Source of the DNA: Terriglobales bacterium
GTDB taxonomy: Bacteria > Acidobacteriota > Terriglobia > Terriglobales > Acidobacteriaceae
DNA: 39,535 nt
NCBI GenBank assembly: GCA_015655195.1
Contig: JAATFM010000040.1
Coordinates: 1 to 39,535 of the forward strand
Reading direction: 5' to 3'
Below the pieces are notes generated by a model that was given only the letters and a program-made list of their open reading frames with translations, was not told the origin of the DNA and made no database searches. This document shows positions 9,094 through 18,106 of the stretch, piece after piece (the first letter of the stretch is position 1; each line of letters begins with the position of its first letter). The translations under genes and the position numbers were made by a program.

Positions 9094-11523
9094 ATGAAGT
9101 TCAACAAGATCGTTGCTTTGGCAATTCCTATCCTTGTTGCCGCCGCCACAAGCGCCCACGCACAAGACGCATCTGGAGATACCACGGCCTGGCGTGGCGG
9201 CGAGTTCCATGTGGACACGGCTGGACTCATCAGCCGTTCCAATATCGTTCTCGCAAGAGCGAACACGCTGGCTAAAGAAGCGATGCCCCTTGGAAATGGC
9301 ACACTCGGGATTGCCGTCTGGTCTGCCGATGGCTTGACGGCACAGTTAAACCGCGCCGACACCCTGCCGGATCGCCTCTCACCGGGGCAAGTCGTGATTC
9401 CCGGACTGTCCACTCTCACCGGAGCCACGGACTACTCTGGCCACCTCGATCTTTATAACGGGGAATTCCGCGAGCAGGGCGGCGGTATGACCGCAACCGC
9501 GTACGTGCAGCCGGAGACCGATACGCTCGTGATTGATGTGACCGGCGCAAAGGCCGATCAGCAACAGACCGCCGTGTTGAAGCTCTGGTCGCCACGCGCT
9601 CCCCATGCTGCTGTGCATGGCAAAGTCGGCCTTCTATCCGAGGCCTGGCTCGACAACAAGAACCCAGAATCCTCCGGCCGTCCTTTCGGATCGCTTTCCG
9701 CCATCACAGCGGAAGGGCGCGACATATCTGTAACAGTGACGGACGCATATACCGTCTCCGTCTCCTTCCTGCCTTATCCGGACGGCCATTTTCGCATTCT
9801 GGCCGCCGCCCCGCACTTTGACGGTCACGGGGACATCTTCAGCATCGCGCACTCGGCATTCGTTCCAGTAAATCCCGAAGCGCACAGAACCTGGTGGCAT
9901 CAGTTCTGGAACCGCGCTGCACTCATCAAGGTCCACTCCGGCGATGGCGCAGGCGATTACATGGAGAACCTCCGCAACATCTATTTGTTCTCCGCGGCCG
10001 CTGAGCGTGGTGTCGAATATCCGGGCTCGCAGGCGGGCGTTGCCGACATGCTCTCTTCCGCGCGGGATGCGCATCGCTGGGATTCCTCTTCTTTCTGGCA
10101 CTGGAATCTTCGTATGCAGGTCGCCGCTAACCTTGGCGCTGGCCTGCCGGATCTGAACGCTCCCTACTTCAATCTCTATCGCGAAAACCTTCCCAGCATC
10201 GAGGACTGGACTCAGCGATATATGAAGGGACGTCCGGGCGCGTGTATCGCTGAGACCATGCGATTCAATGGCCGTGGCATCGAATACGAATCAAGCTGGA
10301 AGCCGATCAGCATCGGACGCGATTGCGATGCCGACTTCCACCCCTACTACAATGCGCGCACTCTCTCCACCGGTGCGGAAGTCTCACTATGGATATGGCA
10401 GCAATATCTAGCCACCAATGATCGCGCGTTCCTGGCTGCGAACTATCCCGTCATGGCCTCTTCGGCGCGCTTTCTGATTGCCTATCAGCAGGCTGGACCG
10501 GACGGGCTCCTGCACACCAGCCCATCCAATGCGCACGAGACACAATGGGATGTAACGGATCCAACGACAGACATAGCGGCGGCTCAGGCTTTCTATCCTG
10601 TCGTCATTCAAGCGGCCAAACTGTTGGGCAAAGATGCAGAGCTGATCCGCCAGCTGCAGAATGCAATTCCCAAAATCCCTCCGCTCCCACGCACACAAGC
10701 ACAGCCAACCGGCGCCAGGACACTGCTCTCCGCCGCGGATGATGCTTCGGGTGAAGACGTGATCGCGCAATCCTATCTTCCCGGCGCTCAAGGCCACAAC
10801 GCGGAGAATATCGGCCTCGAACCCATCTGGCCATACGACCTCATTGGCGACACATCTCCCCTGTTTCCGCTCGCTCTGCGTACGTACGAGCATCGCTCCT
10901 TCAAAGGTGTAGCAGACTGGAGCTTCGATCCCATCCAGGCCGCGCGCCTGCATCTCGGCAGTGAAGTCGCATCCACCTTGCGGATCATCACCCAGCACTC
11001 GCAGCACACTGTCAATGGTTTCGCAAACTGGGATCGCAATTACGGAGAGTTCTACATCGAAGAAACGGGTATCGTTGCCGACGCATTGCAGGAAGCCTTA
11101 GCGCAGGATTATGACGGCGTAATTCGGATTGCGCCAGCCATTCCCCCGGACTGGGATTTCGACGGCAGCGTTTTCGTGCGTGGAAAAACAAAGGTGGATA
11201 TTGAAACACGCAACGGCAAATTGGTAATTGCCATAATCGAAGCCGGAACGACAGCTTCCTTGCGCGTCCGCAATCCGTGGCCAGGCCAATCAGTTGACAT
11301 CCTTGCTGGCGCCGCCGGAACGAAGGTTGTCCATGACGAATCGGCCGGGGATCTCACATTCCAGGCCATGGCTGGAACCAAATATCTGCTCCAGCGGCAT
11401 GACATGCCCGTAACGGCACTTCCCTTTGCTCCCGTAAGCAGCGTAGCCGCGCATGAAGCAAAGAAATTTGGCCCTGTGCAGATTGGACTCTTTCACGATG
11501 AACCAGGACATGCGAAGGAATGA
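9094..11523 (+). CDS. Exported six-hairpin glycosidase-like protein related to GH95
   Basis: The product has 809 residues with a signal peptide ending near AHA-QD. The start has GAAGG at 9079-9083. The N-terminal beta domain shows AMPLGNGTLGIAVWS and AQLNRADTLPDRLSPGQ, as in DUF5703/GH95-type proteins. A central (alpha/alpha)6 barrel follows, with WHWNLRMQVAANLGAG, and the C-terminal part has DGVIRIAPAIPPDW like the GH95 tail. GH95 enzymes are inverting alpha-L-fucosidases or galactosidases. Here the usual IDGNFGG motif with the catalytic Asp is replaced by YIEETGIVADAL (Glu656-657), so activity as a classical fucosidase is doubtful. Assignment to the six-hairpin clan is reasonably sure; the substrate is not known. 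Confidence 0.8.
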   Translation: MKFNKIVALAIPILVAAATSAHAQDASGDTTAWRGGEFHVDTAGLISRSNIVLARANTLAKEAMPLGNGTLGIAVWSADGLTAQLNRADTLPDRLSPGQVVIPGLSTLTGATDYSGHLDLYNGEFREQGGGMTATAYVQPETDTLVIDVTGAKADQQQTAVLKLWSPRAPHAAVHGKVGLLSEAWLDNKNPESSGRPFGSLSAITAEGRDISVTVTDAYTVSVSFLPYPDGHFRILAAAPHFDGHGDIFSIAHSAFVPVNPEAHRTWWHQFWNRAALIKVHSGDGAGDYMENLRNIYLFSAAAERGVEYPGSQAGVADMLSSARDAHRWDSSSFWHWNLRMQVAANLGAGLPDLNAPYFNLYRENLPSIEDWTQRYMKGRPGACIAETMRFNGRGIEYESSWKPISIGRDCDADFHPYYNARTLSTGAEVSLWIWQQYLATNDRAFLAANYPVMASSARFLIAYQQAGPDGLLHTSPSNAHETQWDVTDPTTDIAAAQAFYPVVIQAAKLLGKDAELIRQLQNAIPKIPPLPRTQAQPTGARTLLSAADDASGEDVIAQSYLPGAQGHNAENIGLEPIWPYDLIGDTSPLFPLALRTYEHRSFKGVADWSFDPIQAARLHLGSEVASTLRIITQHSQHTVNGFANWDRNYGEFYIEETGIVADALQEALAQDYDGVIRIAPAIPPDWDFDGSVFVRGKTKVDIETRNGKLVIAIIEAGTTASLRVRNPWPGQSVDILAGAAGTKVVHDESAGDLTFQAMAGTKYLLQRHDMPVTALPFAPVSSVAAHEAKKFGPVQIGLFHDEPGHAKE

Positions 11524-11560
11524 GAATCGAAGTTCGCTTCATACGGATGCAAGGATAAGG

Positions 11561-12754
11561 ATGAAATGTTTATACAATCCCGTGGGAGGAGCGTGCTATC
11601 TCGCAGCCGCCATATCTTTCTTTGCCGCATCTGCCAATGCGCAATCCGCAGCCTGGGTGGGCACCTGGGCCACCGCGGCAATGCGCGGCGATGCCGACCC
11701 GCATCTTTCGGGAACCACACTGCGCCAGATTGTGCACACCAGTGTCGCCGGTGATCGGTTGCGCATTCAGATCTCGAATCTCTTCGGCGACCGCCCCTTG
11801 CGTATCAAAGACGTGCATGTCGCCCTTAGCGGCGCGGGATCCTTGATCGTAGCCGGCTCCGACCACTCGGTTCATTTCAGCGGCCAGACTTCCGTCGTCG
11901 TCCAGCCCGGCTCCGCGGTTTCGAGCGATGCCGTTTCCTTTGCAACGCCTGCTCTTGCGGACCTGGCCATCAGCTTCTATCTTCCCTCTCAGGCTGGCTC
12001 CATCACGATGCCCCCCAACGCGCACCGGACAAACTATATTGCAATCGGCGACGTCAGCGAGAAGGCTGACCTGCCCGAAGCAAAGCACACCGCCAGCATC
12101 TATTTCCTGACCAACGTCGATATACGCGGGCGGCACGTGAGCGGAGCGGTTGTAACCTTCGGAGCATCGATCACCGAAGGCTACGCAGCAGCAGAAAACA
12201 CCGCGAACCGCTGGCCTGATGTTCTTGCGCAGTGGCTTGCACAGGCTGGTATTTCCATCGGCGTACTGAACACTGGCATCAGCGGCAATCGCCTGCTCGT
12301 GGACGGCGCAGGAAAGAATGCGGAGGAACGCTTCGAGCGCGATGTGCTCGATCAACCCGGAGTGCACTGGGTCATTTTCTCCGACGATCCCATCAACGAT
12401 CTTGGATCGACTCGTCCGGCGCCTTCCGCAGCGGCTCTGATCTCTGCCACGCAGCGTTTGATTGCAAAGGCTCACGCCCGGCATATCCGTTTCTTCTGCT
12501 CCACGCTGACTCCATATCAGGGAGCGAACTACTGGCGCGCCGAGGATGAGCCCGCGCGCGAGCAGTTCAATACCTTCGTCCGCAACAGTGCGAGCAGCTG
12601 CGATGGCGTCATCGATCAAGACGCGGCCACGCATGATCCCGCCAAGCCAGCATGGTTCCTACCGCTTTACGATAGCGGCGATCATCTCCATCCCAACGAC
12701 GCGGGTCATAAAGCCATTGCCAATGCTGTCGATCTGTCTTTGTTTTCCAAATAG
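11561..12754 (+). CDS. Exported SGNH/GDSL-family hydrolase, likely carbohydrate esterase
   Basis: The protein has 397 residues with a signal peptide (MKCLYNPVGGACYLAAAISF, cleavage near ANA-QS). AAGG at 11551-11554 supports the ATG at 11561, although the frame is open into the preceding gene. After a beta-rich N-terminal domain come the SGNH blocks. Block I is FGASITEG with Ser203; block II is NTGISGNRLL; block III is DDPINDLG with the Asn kept; block V is DHLHPND with Asp374 and His377. The Ser-Asp-His triad is therefore intact. Block I reads GAS rather than GDS, and block III lacks the usual Gly. SGNH enzymes next to glycosidases often remove acetyl groups from polysaccharides; this role is inferred from context. 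Confidence 0.88.
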   Translation: MKCLYNPVGGACYLAAAISFFAASANAQSAAWVGTWATAAMRGDADPHLSGTTLRQIVHTSVAGDRLRIQISNLFGDRPLRIKDVHVALSGAGSLIVAGSDHSVHFSGQTSVVVQPGSAVSSDAVSFATPALADLAISFYLPSQAGSITMPPNAHRTNYIAIGDVSEKADLPEAKHTASIYFLTNVDIRGRHVSGAVVTFGASITEGYAAAENTANRWPDVLAQWLAQAGISIGVLNTGISGNRLLVDGAGKNAEERFERDVLDQPGVHWVIFSDDPINDLGSTRPAPSAAALISATQRLIAKAHARHIRFFCSTLTPYQGANYWRAEDEPAREQFNTFVRNSASSCDGVIDQDAATHDPAKPAWFLPLYDSGDHLHPNDAGHKAIANAVDLSLFSK

Positions 12755-12868
12755 GTAGAAGACATAGCCGTCCGATGAAAAGAGAACCTGGAACACATGG
12801 ACGCAGAGAACCGATCAAACTCGAACCGAATGAACTATCGCATGCAACGAGCCACTGAGGGGGTAGAC

Positions 12869-15800
12869 ATGTATCGTCAGTCACTTCGAAGCAAATTCAA
12901 AACACCGCGCATTATCGCCGTCCTGATTATTTTCTTTGCGCTTTTCGCCTCGCGGGCTATATATGCGCAGCGCATCGGTGTTACATACGATGCCGATGCG
13001 CAAACCCATGCGGCGCTTCAGAGTCTTTCGCCGCAAGGCCAGGCGGTCATTGAGCGTCTGGCGCATGTTGGAACGCTGCATCTTGGCGACGTGCGCTACT
13101 TCGTCGGCCTGAACCCCAACGGCGCATCCGTCAGCCTGGATGATTCCAGTTGGCAGACCATCCAGCTTCCGTACAAGGCTTCAACAGACCCCATCTGGTT
13201 GCGCAAGTGGATTGAGATTCCCAAAACGTTAGACGGCTACGATCCGACTGGCGCAAAAATCTGGCTCCAGGAACCGACGCGCGGCAACGTCGCCGTCTTC
13301 CTCGACGGCAAGCGCGTGGCGCGCGGCGAAGATATGGAACCGCTAATTCTCTTTAGCTCCGCCAAGCCCGGCGACAAGGCTCTGCTGGCAATCCAGCTAC
13401 AGAAGACAGCCAATCCTAAAAATCTTCGCGGCATGGAACTCCATATGGAGTTCGCTCCCAACCGCCCCAATCCGCAGGATCTGCATGACGAGTTCCTCTC
13501 CGCGACGCTTCTTCTGCCTTCTCTCGCGCCGGACCACAACGCCGCAAAGCAGGTGCTGGAGCAGGCCATCACCTCGGTCGATCTCAAGGCGCTGGACGCG
13601 TCCGATCAGACAGCTTTCGATCTCTCACTCCGCAAAGCGCAATCCATTCTCGACACGCAGAAGTCCATCCTGCAACAGGCCACATTCCATCTCACCGGAA
13701 ACTCGCACATTGATGCCGCGTGGCTCTGGCCCTGGACCGAAACCGTCGACGTGGTGCAACGAACCTTTGGAACCGCCGCGCAGCTTATGGACGAGTACCC
13801 GACTTATACCTTCACTCAGTCCGCCGCCCAATACAACGAGTGGATCGCGGAAAAATATCCTTCCCTCAACGCCACTATCAAGCGGCGCATTCAGGAAGGC
13901 CGGTGGGAGGTTGTCGGCGGCATGTGGGTCGAACCCGATCTCAACATGCCGGACGGAGAATCGCTCGCGCGCCAGCTTCTCATCGGCAAGCGCACCTTTA
14001 AGCAGTTGTACGGGGTGGACGTGCGTATCGGATGGAACCCTGATTCCTTCGGCTATAACTGGCAGCTCCCTCAGATTTACAAAAAGGCCGGCATCGACTA
14101 CTTCGTCACGCAGAAGATGTCGTGGAACGAAACGAACCAGCTTCCCCTCAAACTCTTCTGGTGGCAGTCACCGGACGGCAGTAAAGTCCTGGCCTATTTT
14201 CCCGACGGTTATGGCAACTCCAACTTCAGCCCCTACCGGCTCTCGAATGATCTGGCCCATGCGAGAACTCTGAATCCCGGCCTCACCACCATGCTCGATC
14301 TCTACGGTGTCGGCGACCACGGCGGTGGACCCACACGCGCGCTGCTTGACGAAGGACTGAAGCACATGCAGACCGACGAAGACTATCCGAAGATGAGATT
14401 CGGAATAGCGCAATCGTATTTCAATGATGTCGAACCGCGTTTATGGGACAACTCCCCTTCGTGGAACTACCGCGATGCCGCCGAGGGAAAAACACAACTG
14501 CCCACTCCGCCAGACGGAAAAATTGCAATTCCCACCTGGAATGACGAGCTATATCTCGAGTTCCATCGCGGCGTCCTCACTACGCAGAGCAATCACAAGC
14601 GCAACATGCGCGAGAGCGAAGAGCTTGTCCTGAATGCGGAGAAATATGCCTCGCTTGCGTGGCTTGATGGCGCTACATATCCCGCAGCCGAACTTACCGA
14701 TGGGTGGAAGAAGATCACCTTCAACCAGTTCCACGATCTTGCCGCAGGATCAGGCATCGGTGTCATCTATAAGGATGCGCAGGCCGACTATGACCAGGTA
14801 CGTTGGGCCACGCAGGAGGTCAGTACAAACGCTCTGCACACCCTCTCATCCTTCGCAGACACGCGCACTTCTGTTGCAGGCGCCGTTTCTCTCCTCATAT
14901 TCAATCCTCTGGGATGGGAACGCTCCGGCTGGGTCGAAGCCGACGTGCAGATGCCCACGCCAACCAGTGGCGTCTCCGTCCTTGACTCTGAGGGGCGCGT
15001 CCTGCCTTCGGAAGTTCTTTCGGAAAACCATGACACACACACCTATCATCTGCTGCTTCAGGCCAGGAACGTGCCTTCACTCGGCTATGAAGTGCTCCAC
15101 GTCGTTCCGGAAAAGCGAGCCTTCGAGAGCGATCTCAAAGTAAGCGGCACAACGCTTGAAAACGACACGCTCAAAGTTACCGTGGACCCGCAAACCGGCT
15201 GTATCACCAGCCTTTACGACAAGAAATCTCAGTTTGAATCTCTTGCTCCGAACAGTTGCGGCAATCAGTTGGTCACCTTTCGCGATACGCCCAAGATGTT
15301 CGACGCCTGGAACATTGATGCGGACTTTGAGAAATATCCCACAAAGCTAGACAAGGCAGCCTCTGTTGAAGTGGTGGAACAAAACAAGACCCGCGCCATC
15401 ATTCGTGTAACGCACAACTGGCAAAGCTCCAAATTTGTACAGGATATCGAGCTCTACGCCGGAAGCGATCAGGTCAACATCGTCAATGAGATCGACTGGC
15501 ACGAAACACATGTTCTCCTGAAAGCGGCCTTCGATCTCGCAGCTTCCGCTCCGGCGGCAACGTATGAGATTCCATACGGCACCATCAAGCGGCCAACAAC
15601 TCGGGACAACAGTTGGGAAAGCGCAAAGTTCGAGGTCCCCGCAATCCGCTGGGCCGATCTCGGCGATGGAAAGCACGGCTTCAGCCTCATCAACGAATCC
15701 AAGTATGGATACGATGCCAAAGGAAACACACTTCGTCTGTCCCTGCTGCGTTCGCCTACCGATCCCGATCCCAACGCGGACCGCGGCCACCACCACTTCA

Positions 15801-16204
15801 GCTACGCGCTCTATCCCCACGCTGGCGACTGGCAGCAGGCTCTGACCGTACGCCACGGCTATGAGTACAACTACAAGCTCGAAGCCATGCAGGTCGATTC
15901 GCACGCCGGAACGCTGCCCGCGCGAAACTCCTTCATCAAGCCGGAAGCGCAGAATATCGTTCTTACCGCGGTTAAAAAAGCCGAAGATAGCAACGCTCTC
16001 ATCCTGCGCTTCTATGAGTGGGCTGGAAAAGACAGCCTCACCCGTATTCAAATTCCCAAGGGCGCAACCTCGGCGGAACTCACCAACTTGCTTGAAGACC
16101 AGCACGGCAGCAATGTTCCCATCGAAGGGAACACGATTACCGTCCCTACGCATCCTTACGAAATCGTGACTGTAAAGATCGCCTATCCTGTTTCTTCCCG
16201 ATAG
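12869..16204 (+). CDS. Exported GH38 alpha-mannosidase
   Basis: From the ATG at 12869 (GAGGGGG at 12857-12863) the protein has 1111 residues and begins with a signal peptide (hydrophobic stretch IIAVLIIFFALFAS, cleavage near YA-QR). An N-terminal beta domain precedes the GH38 barrel. GNSHIDAAWLWPW supplies zinc ligands His280 and Asp282, and NPDSFGYNWQLPQI holds the nucleophile Asp392. GVGDHGGGPTRALL is also diagnostic. The helical middle domain and large C-terminal beta domains complete the family layout. GH38 enzymes are zinc-dependent retaining alpha-mannosidases. The frame is open back to 12797 with other ATGs, but those starts would bury the signal peptide. It is the last gene of the operon, followed by a strong hairpin. 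Confidence 0.94.
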   Translation: MYRQSLRSKFKTPRIIAVLIIFFALFASRAIYAQRIGVTYDADAQTHAALQSLSPQGQAVIERLAHVGTLHLGDVRYFVGLNPNGASVSLDDSSWQTIQLPYKASTDPIWLRKWIEIPKTLDGYDPTGAKIWLQEPTRGNVAVFLDGKRVARGEDMEPLILFSSAKPGDKALLAIQLQKTANPKNLRGMELHMEFAPNRPNPQDLHDEFLSATLLLPSLAPDHNAAKQVLEQAITSVDLKALDASDQTAFDLSLRKAQSILDTQKSILQQATFHLTGNSHIDAAWLWPWTETVDVVQRTFGTAAQLMDEYPTYTFTQSAAQYNEWIAEKYPSLNATIKRRIQEGRWEVVGGMWVEPDLNMPDGESLARQLLIGKRTFKQLYGVDVRIGWNPDSFGYNWQLPQIYKKAGIDYFVTQKMSWNETNQLPLKLFWWQSPDGSKVLAYFPDGYGNSNFSPYRLSNDLAHARTLNPGLTTMLDLYGVGDHGGGPTRALLDEGLKHMQTDEDYPKMRFGIAQSYFNDVEPRLWDNSPSWNYRDAAEGKTQLPTPPDGKIAIPTWNDELYLEFHRGVLTTQSNHKRNMRESEELVLNAEKYASLAWLDGATYPAAELTDGWKKITFNQFHDLAAGSGIGVIYKDAQADYDQVRWATQEVSTNALHTLSSFADTRTSVAGAVSLLIFNPLGWERSGWVEADVQMPTPTSGVSVLDSEGRVLPSEVLSENHDTHTYHLLLQARNVPSLGYEVLHVVPEKRAFESDLKVSGTTLENDTLKVTVDPQTGCITSLYDKKSQFESLAPNSCGNQLVTFRDTPKMFDAWNIDADFEKYPTKLDKAASVEVVEQNKTRAIIRVTHNWQSSKFVQDIELYAGSDQVNIVNEIDWHETHVLLKAAFDLAASAPAATYEIPYGTIKRPTTRDNSWESAKFEVPAIRWADLGDGKHGFSLINESKYGYDAKGNTLRLSLLRSPTDPDPNADRGHHHFSYALYPHAGDWQQALTVRHGYEYNYKLEAMQVDSHAGTLPARNSFIKPEAQNIVLTAVKKAEDSNALILRFYEWAGKDSLTRIQIPKGATSAELTNLLEDQHGSNVPIEGNTITVPTHPYEIVTVKIAYPVSSR

Positions 16205-16215
16205 CCATTCACACA

Positions 16216-16259
16216 AAACAAGGAAGGCCGGATCCCATGGGACCCGGCCTTCCTTGTTT
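16216..16259. terminator. Bidirectional hairpin terminator
   Basis: The arms AAACAAGGAAGGCCGG (16216-16231) and its exact complement (16244-16259) form a perfect 16-bp stem with a 12-base loop. It sits between the convergent GH38 gene (stop at 16204) and the minus-strand gene ending at 16294. A short T-run follows on each strand (TTGTTTCC on plus, TTGTTTTGTG on minus). It probably stops transcription from both sides. Confidence 0.85.
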
Positions 16260-16293
16260 CCGCTCAATCACCTTACTAGCAACACAATCGGAC

Positions 16294-17541
16294 TCACGCC
16301 GAAGCGCTCGACCAAATCTCCCGAATCGCTTCCTCATCATCCAACCCATCTGGAACCGAGGCGCTCGGCCTGTTCGCGTAATACCATCCCCGATGATCGA
16401 GCGGCGAGCGCATCGTTCTGCTGCCAGGCATTTCGAGATACCCATTCGGGTCCGTGCGCTGCACCCAGTTCCACGCATAGTGCAACCACTGGCTGCGATA
16501 ATCTTTCGTCTGGTTTGCAAACCAACTGATCTCGTCATAGCCCCACACCCAATTTCCACCGGCGCCCGCCTGCCCCGGCTGCCTGCTCACGCCCCAGTTA
16601 TCCAGTTCCACCAGGTACGGAAGATGCTCGCATGACCATCCGCTGAAGGTCATACCGCCCTTGCTGCGGCCATAGATGCCATCGGAGAAGCCGACCTGCA
16701 GAATCGCCTCCTGCGGATGCCCCGGAACCTCTTTGATGCGCAACGGGAAGGCATGAAAATCAAGCAGAAGTTGTCCATTCCGCACCAAGCCGCCGCTCGG
16801 GACATGCCCATTGCAAAGCACCATGCCACGCCGTGCATGCTTGGCCGCATAACTCCGCACCAGGGCAAAGACGCGTGCCCAGTGCAATAGGTCGGGATCA
16901 TTCCCATTCATGATCTCCACTTGGCCAAAGTGAATACCCTCGACTCCGAGATCAATATACGAAGCCGCCAGAAAATAAAACCAGAGCTGTGTCTCCGGCC
17001 GACTCACGTCCGGCACCGACGATCCCTTGCCCCACTGGTCCTGCCGCTTGCCTGACGGATAAAGCATGTCAGCATAACGGAACGAGCGCGCTTCCGGTTT
17101 CATCCCCAGCGCCGCAAACGCCCACTCCGGCACTGGCACGTGCTCTACTTCGCTGGTCACAATCTCAAAGATGCACGCCTCCAGAATCATCTCCGGATCG
17201 GCCGCATGAACCAGCGGTAGCTGCCGTCTGGCGCGCTCCAGATTGCTTAGCAGGTTGGCCTCGCCGCCCCACAGGCAGATGCTGCGCCCTACATATTTTG
17301 CCCCCGTCCATTTCAGCATACGGATGTTGTCTTCCAGATTGCCGCGCCCGTTAAGCAGTCCCTCCATCGAGATCGATCGGGAAAGATAATTTTCAAGGAC
17401 CACGCGAGAAATTTTCCCGTGAAACTCATAACTGCGTGGCCGATTCCCTTTATCAGCCAGATCTATACCGGCAAAAGCGCGCGTGGCCAGCGCAAGCGTA
17501 GATAACGACACAGACGAAATCAGAAACTGCCTTCTTTGCAC
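16294..17541 (-). CDS. Tat-exported protein of unknown function
   Basis: I do not recognise the family. The chosen GTG start at 17541 has GGAGG at 17546-17550 and gives 415 residues opening with a twin-arginine signal (VQRRQFLISSVSLSTLALA, cleavage near AFA-GI). An upstream ATG at 17586 is in frame but would bury the signal. The mature part is rich in aromatic residues. It has repeated alternation of predicted strands and helices, with WTGAKYVGRSICLWGGE, GVEGIHFGQVEIMNG, GMVLCNGHVPSGG and NWVWGYDEISWF. This suggests a TIM-barrel-like enzyme, possibly a glycosidase, given conserved-looking acidic residues near strand ends. That is a guess. It lies beside the glycan operon but converges on it and is transcribed separately. 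Confidence 0.82.
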   Translation of the reverse strand: MQRRQFLISSVSLSTLALATRAFAGIDLADKGNRPRSYEFHGKISRVVLENYLSRSISMEGLLNGRGNLEDNIRMLKWTGAKYVGRSICLWGGEANLLSNLERARRQLPLVHAADPEMILEACIFEIVTSEVEHVPVPEWAFAALGMKPEARSFRYADMLYPSGKRQDQWGKGSSVPDVSRPETQLWFYFLAASYIDLGVEGIHFGQVEIMNGNDPDLLHWARVFALVRSYAAKHARRGMVLCNGHVPSGGLVRNGQLLLDFHAFPLRIKEVPGHPQEAILQVGFSDGIYGRSKGGMTFSGWSCEHLPYLVELDNWGVSRQPGQAGAGGNWVWGYDEISWFANQTKDYRSQWLHYAWNWVQRTDPNGYLEMPGSRTMRSPLDHRGWYYANRPSASVPDGLDDEEAIREIWSSASA

Positions 17542-18106
17542 AACGCCTCCACTGCAACGACATAAAATGGCGCACTGTGCGCCCACGTCCTTGCAATCCT
17601 CAATACCCTAATCGGCGCACGTGCAACCTACAAGGTTAGGCTCGGTTCTTAACGGATTCACTCTACGTAAAGAACCCAATCTAATACGGCAATACGCGCC
17701 AATCAATGCAGAGAATGGAACGTTTATCCAAGTGCCGCAAAAGCATAACCTCCCGCGCTAGCGGGTTAGTGCAAATCGCCGAAACGCAGCATTGAACCGA
17801 AAATTCAGTTCCGGTCGTGTAACCGCCTATACGGACAGAGCTCCGTTTTGGCCATCGCAGAGCCAGTTGGGAAGAATGGGCGACCAACCGCTCGGAACTC
17901 TAATTAAGATTCGCATTAGGTCCGGGTCAGCGCCTCGGCCTATTTACAGCCGTTAAGATTTTCCTGCGCAACCTAGTGATGGGAGGCTATCGCTTTGCCC
18001 AAGCATTGTGCATTTCGGCTCTGTCTGAACCTGCGCTGTTCGTTGTCCTGATGCTGGAGATATTGAGGAGCGAACTGCTTGCAGGCAGCTCCGATTTCCG
18101 GACAGA
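17542..18106. other. Intergenic stretch upstream of the unknown Tat protein gene
   Basis: This 565-base stretch lies between the TolC-like stop and the start of the minus-strand Tat protein gene. It should contain the promoter of the latter. Short frames inside it lack ribosome sites and recognisable products. GGAG at 17547-17550 belongs to the start at 17541. I see no RNA gene, convincing terminator or repeat. Confidence 0.5.
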
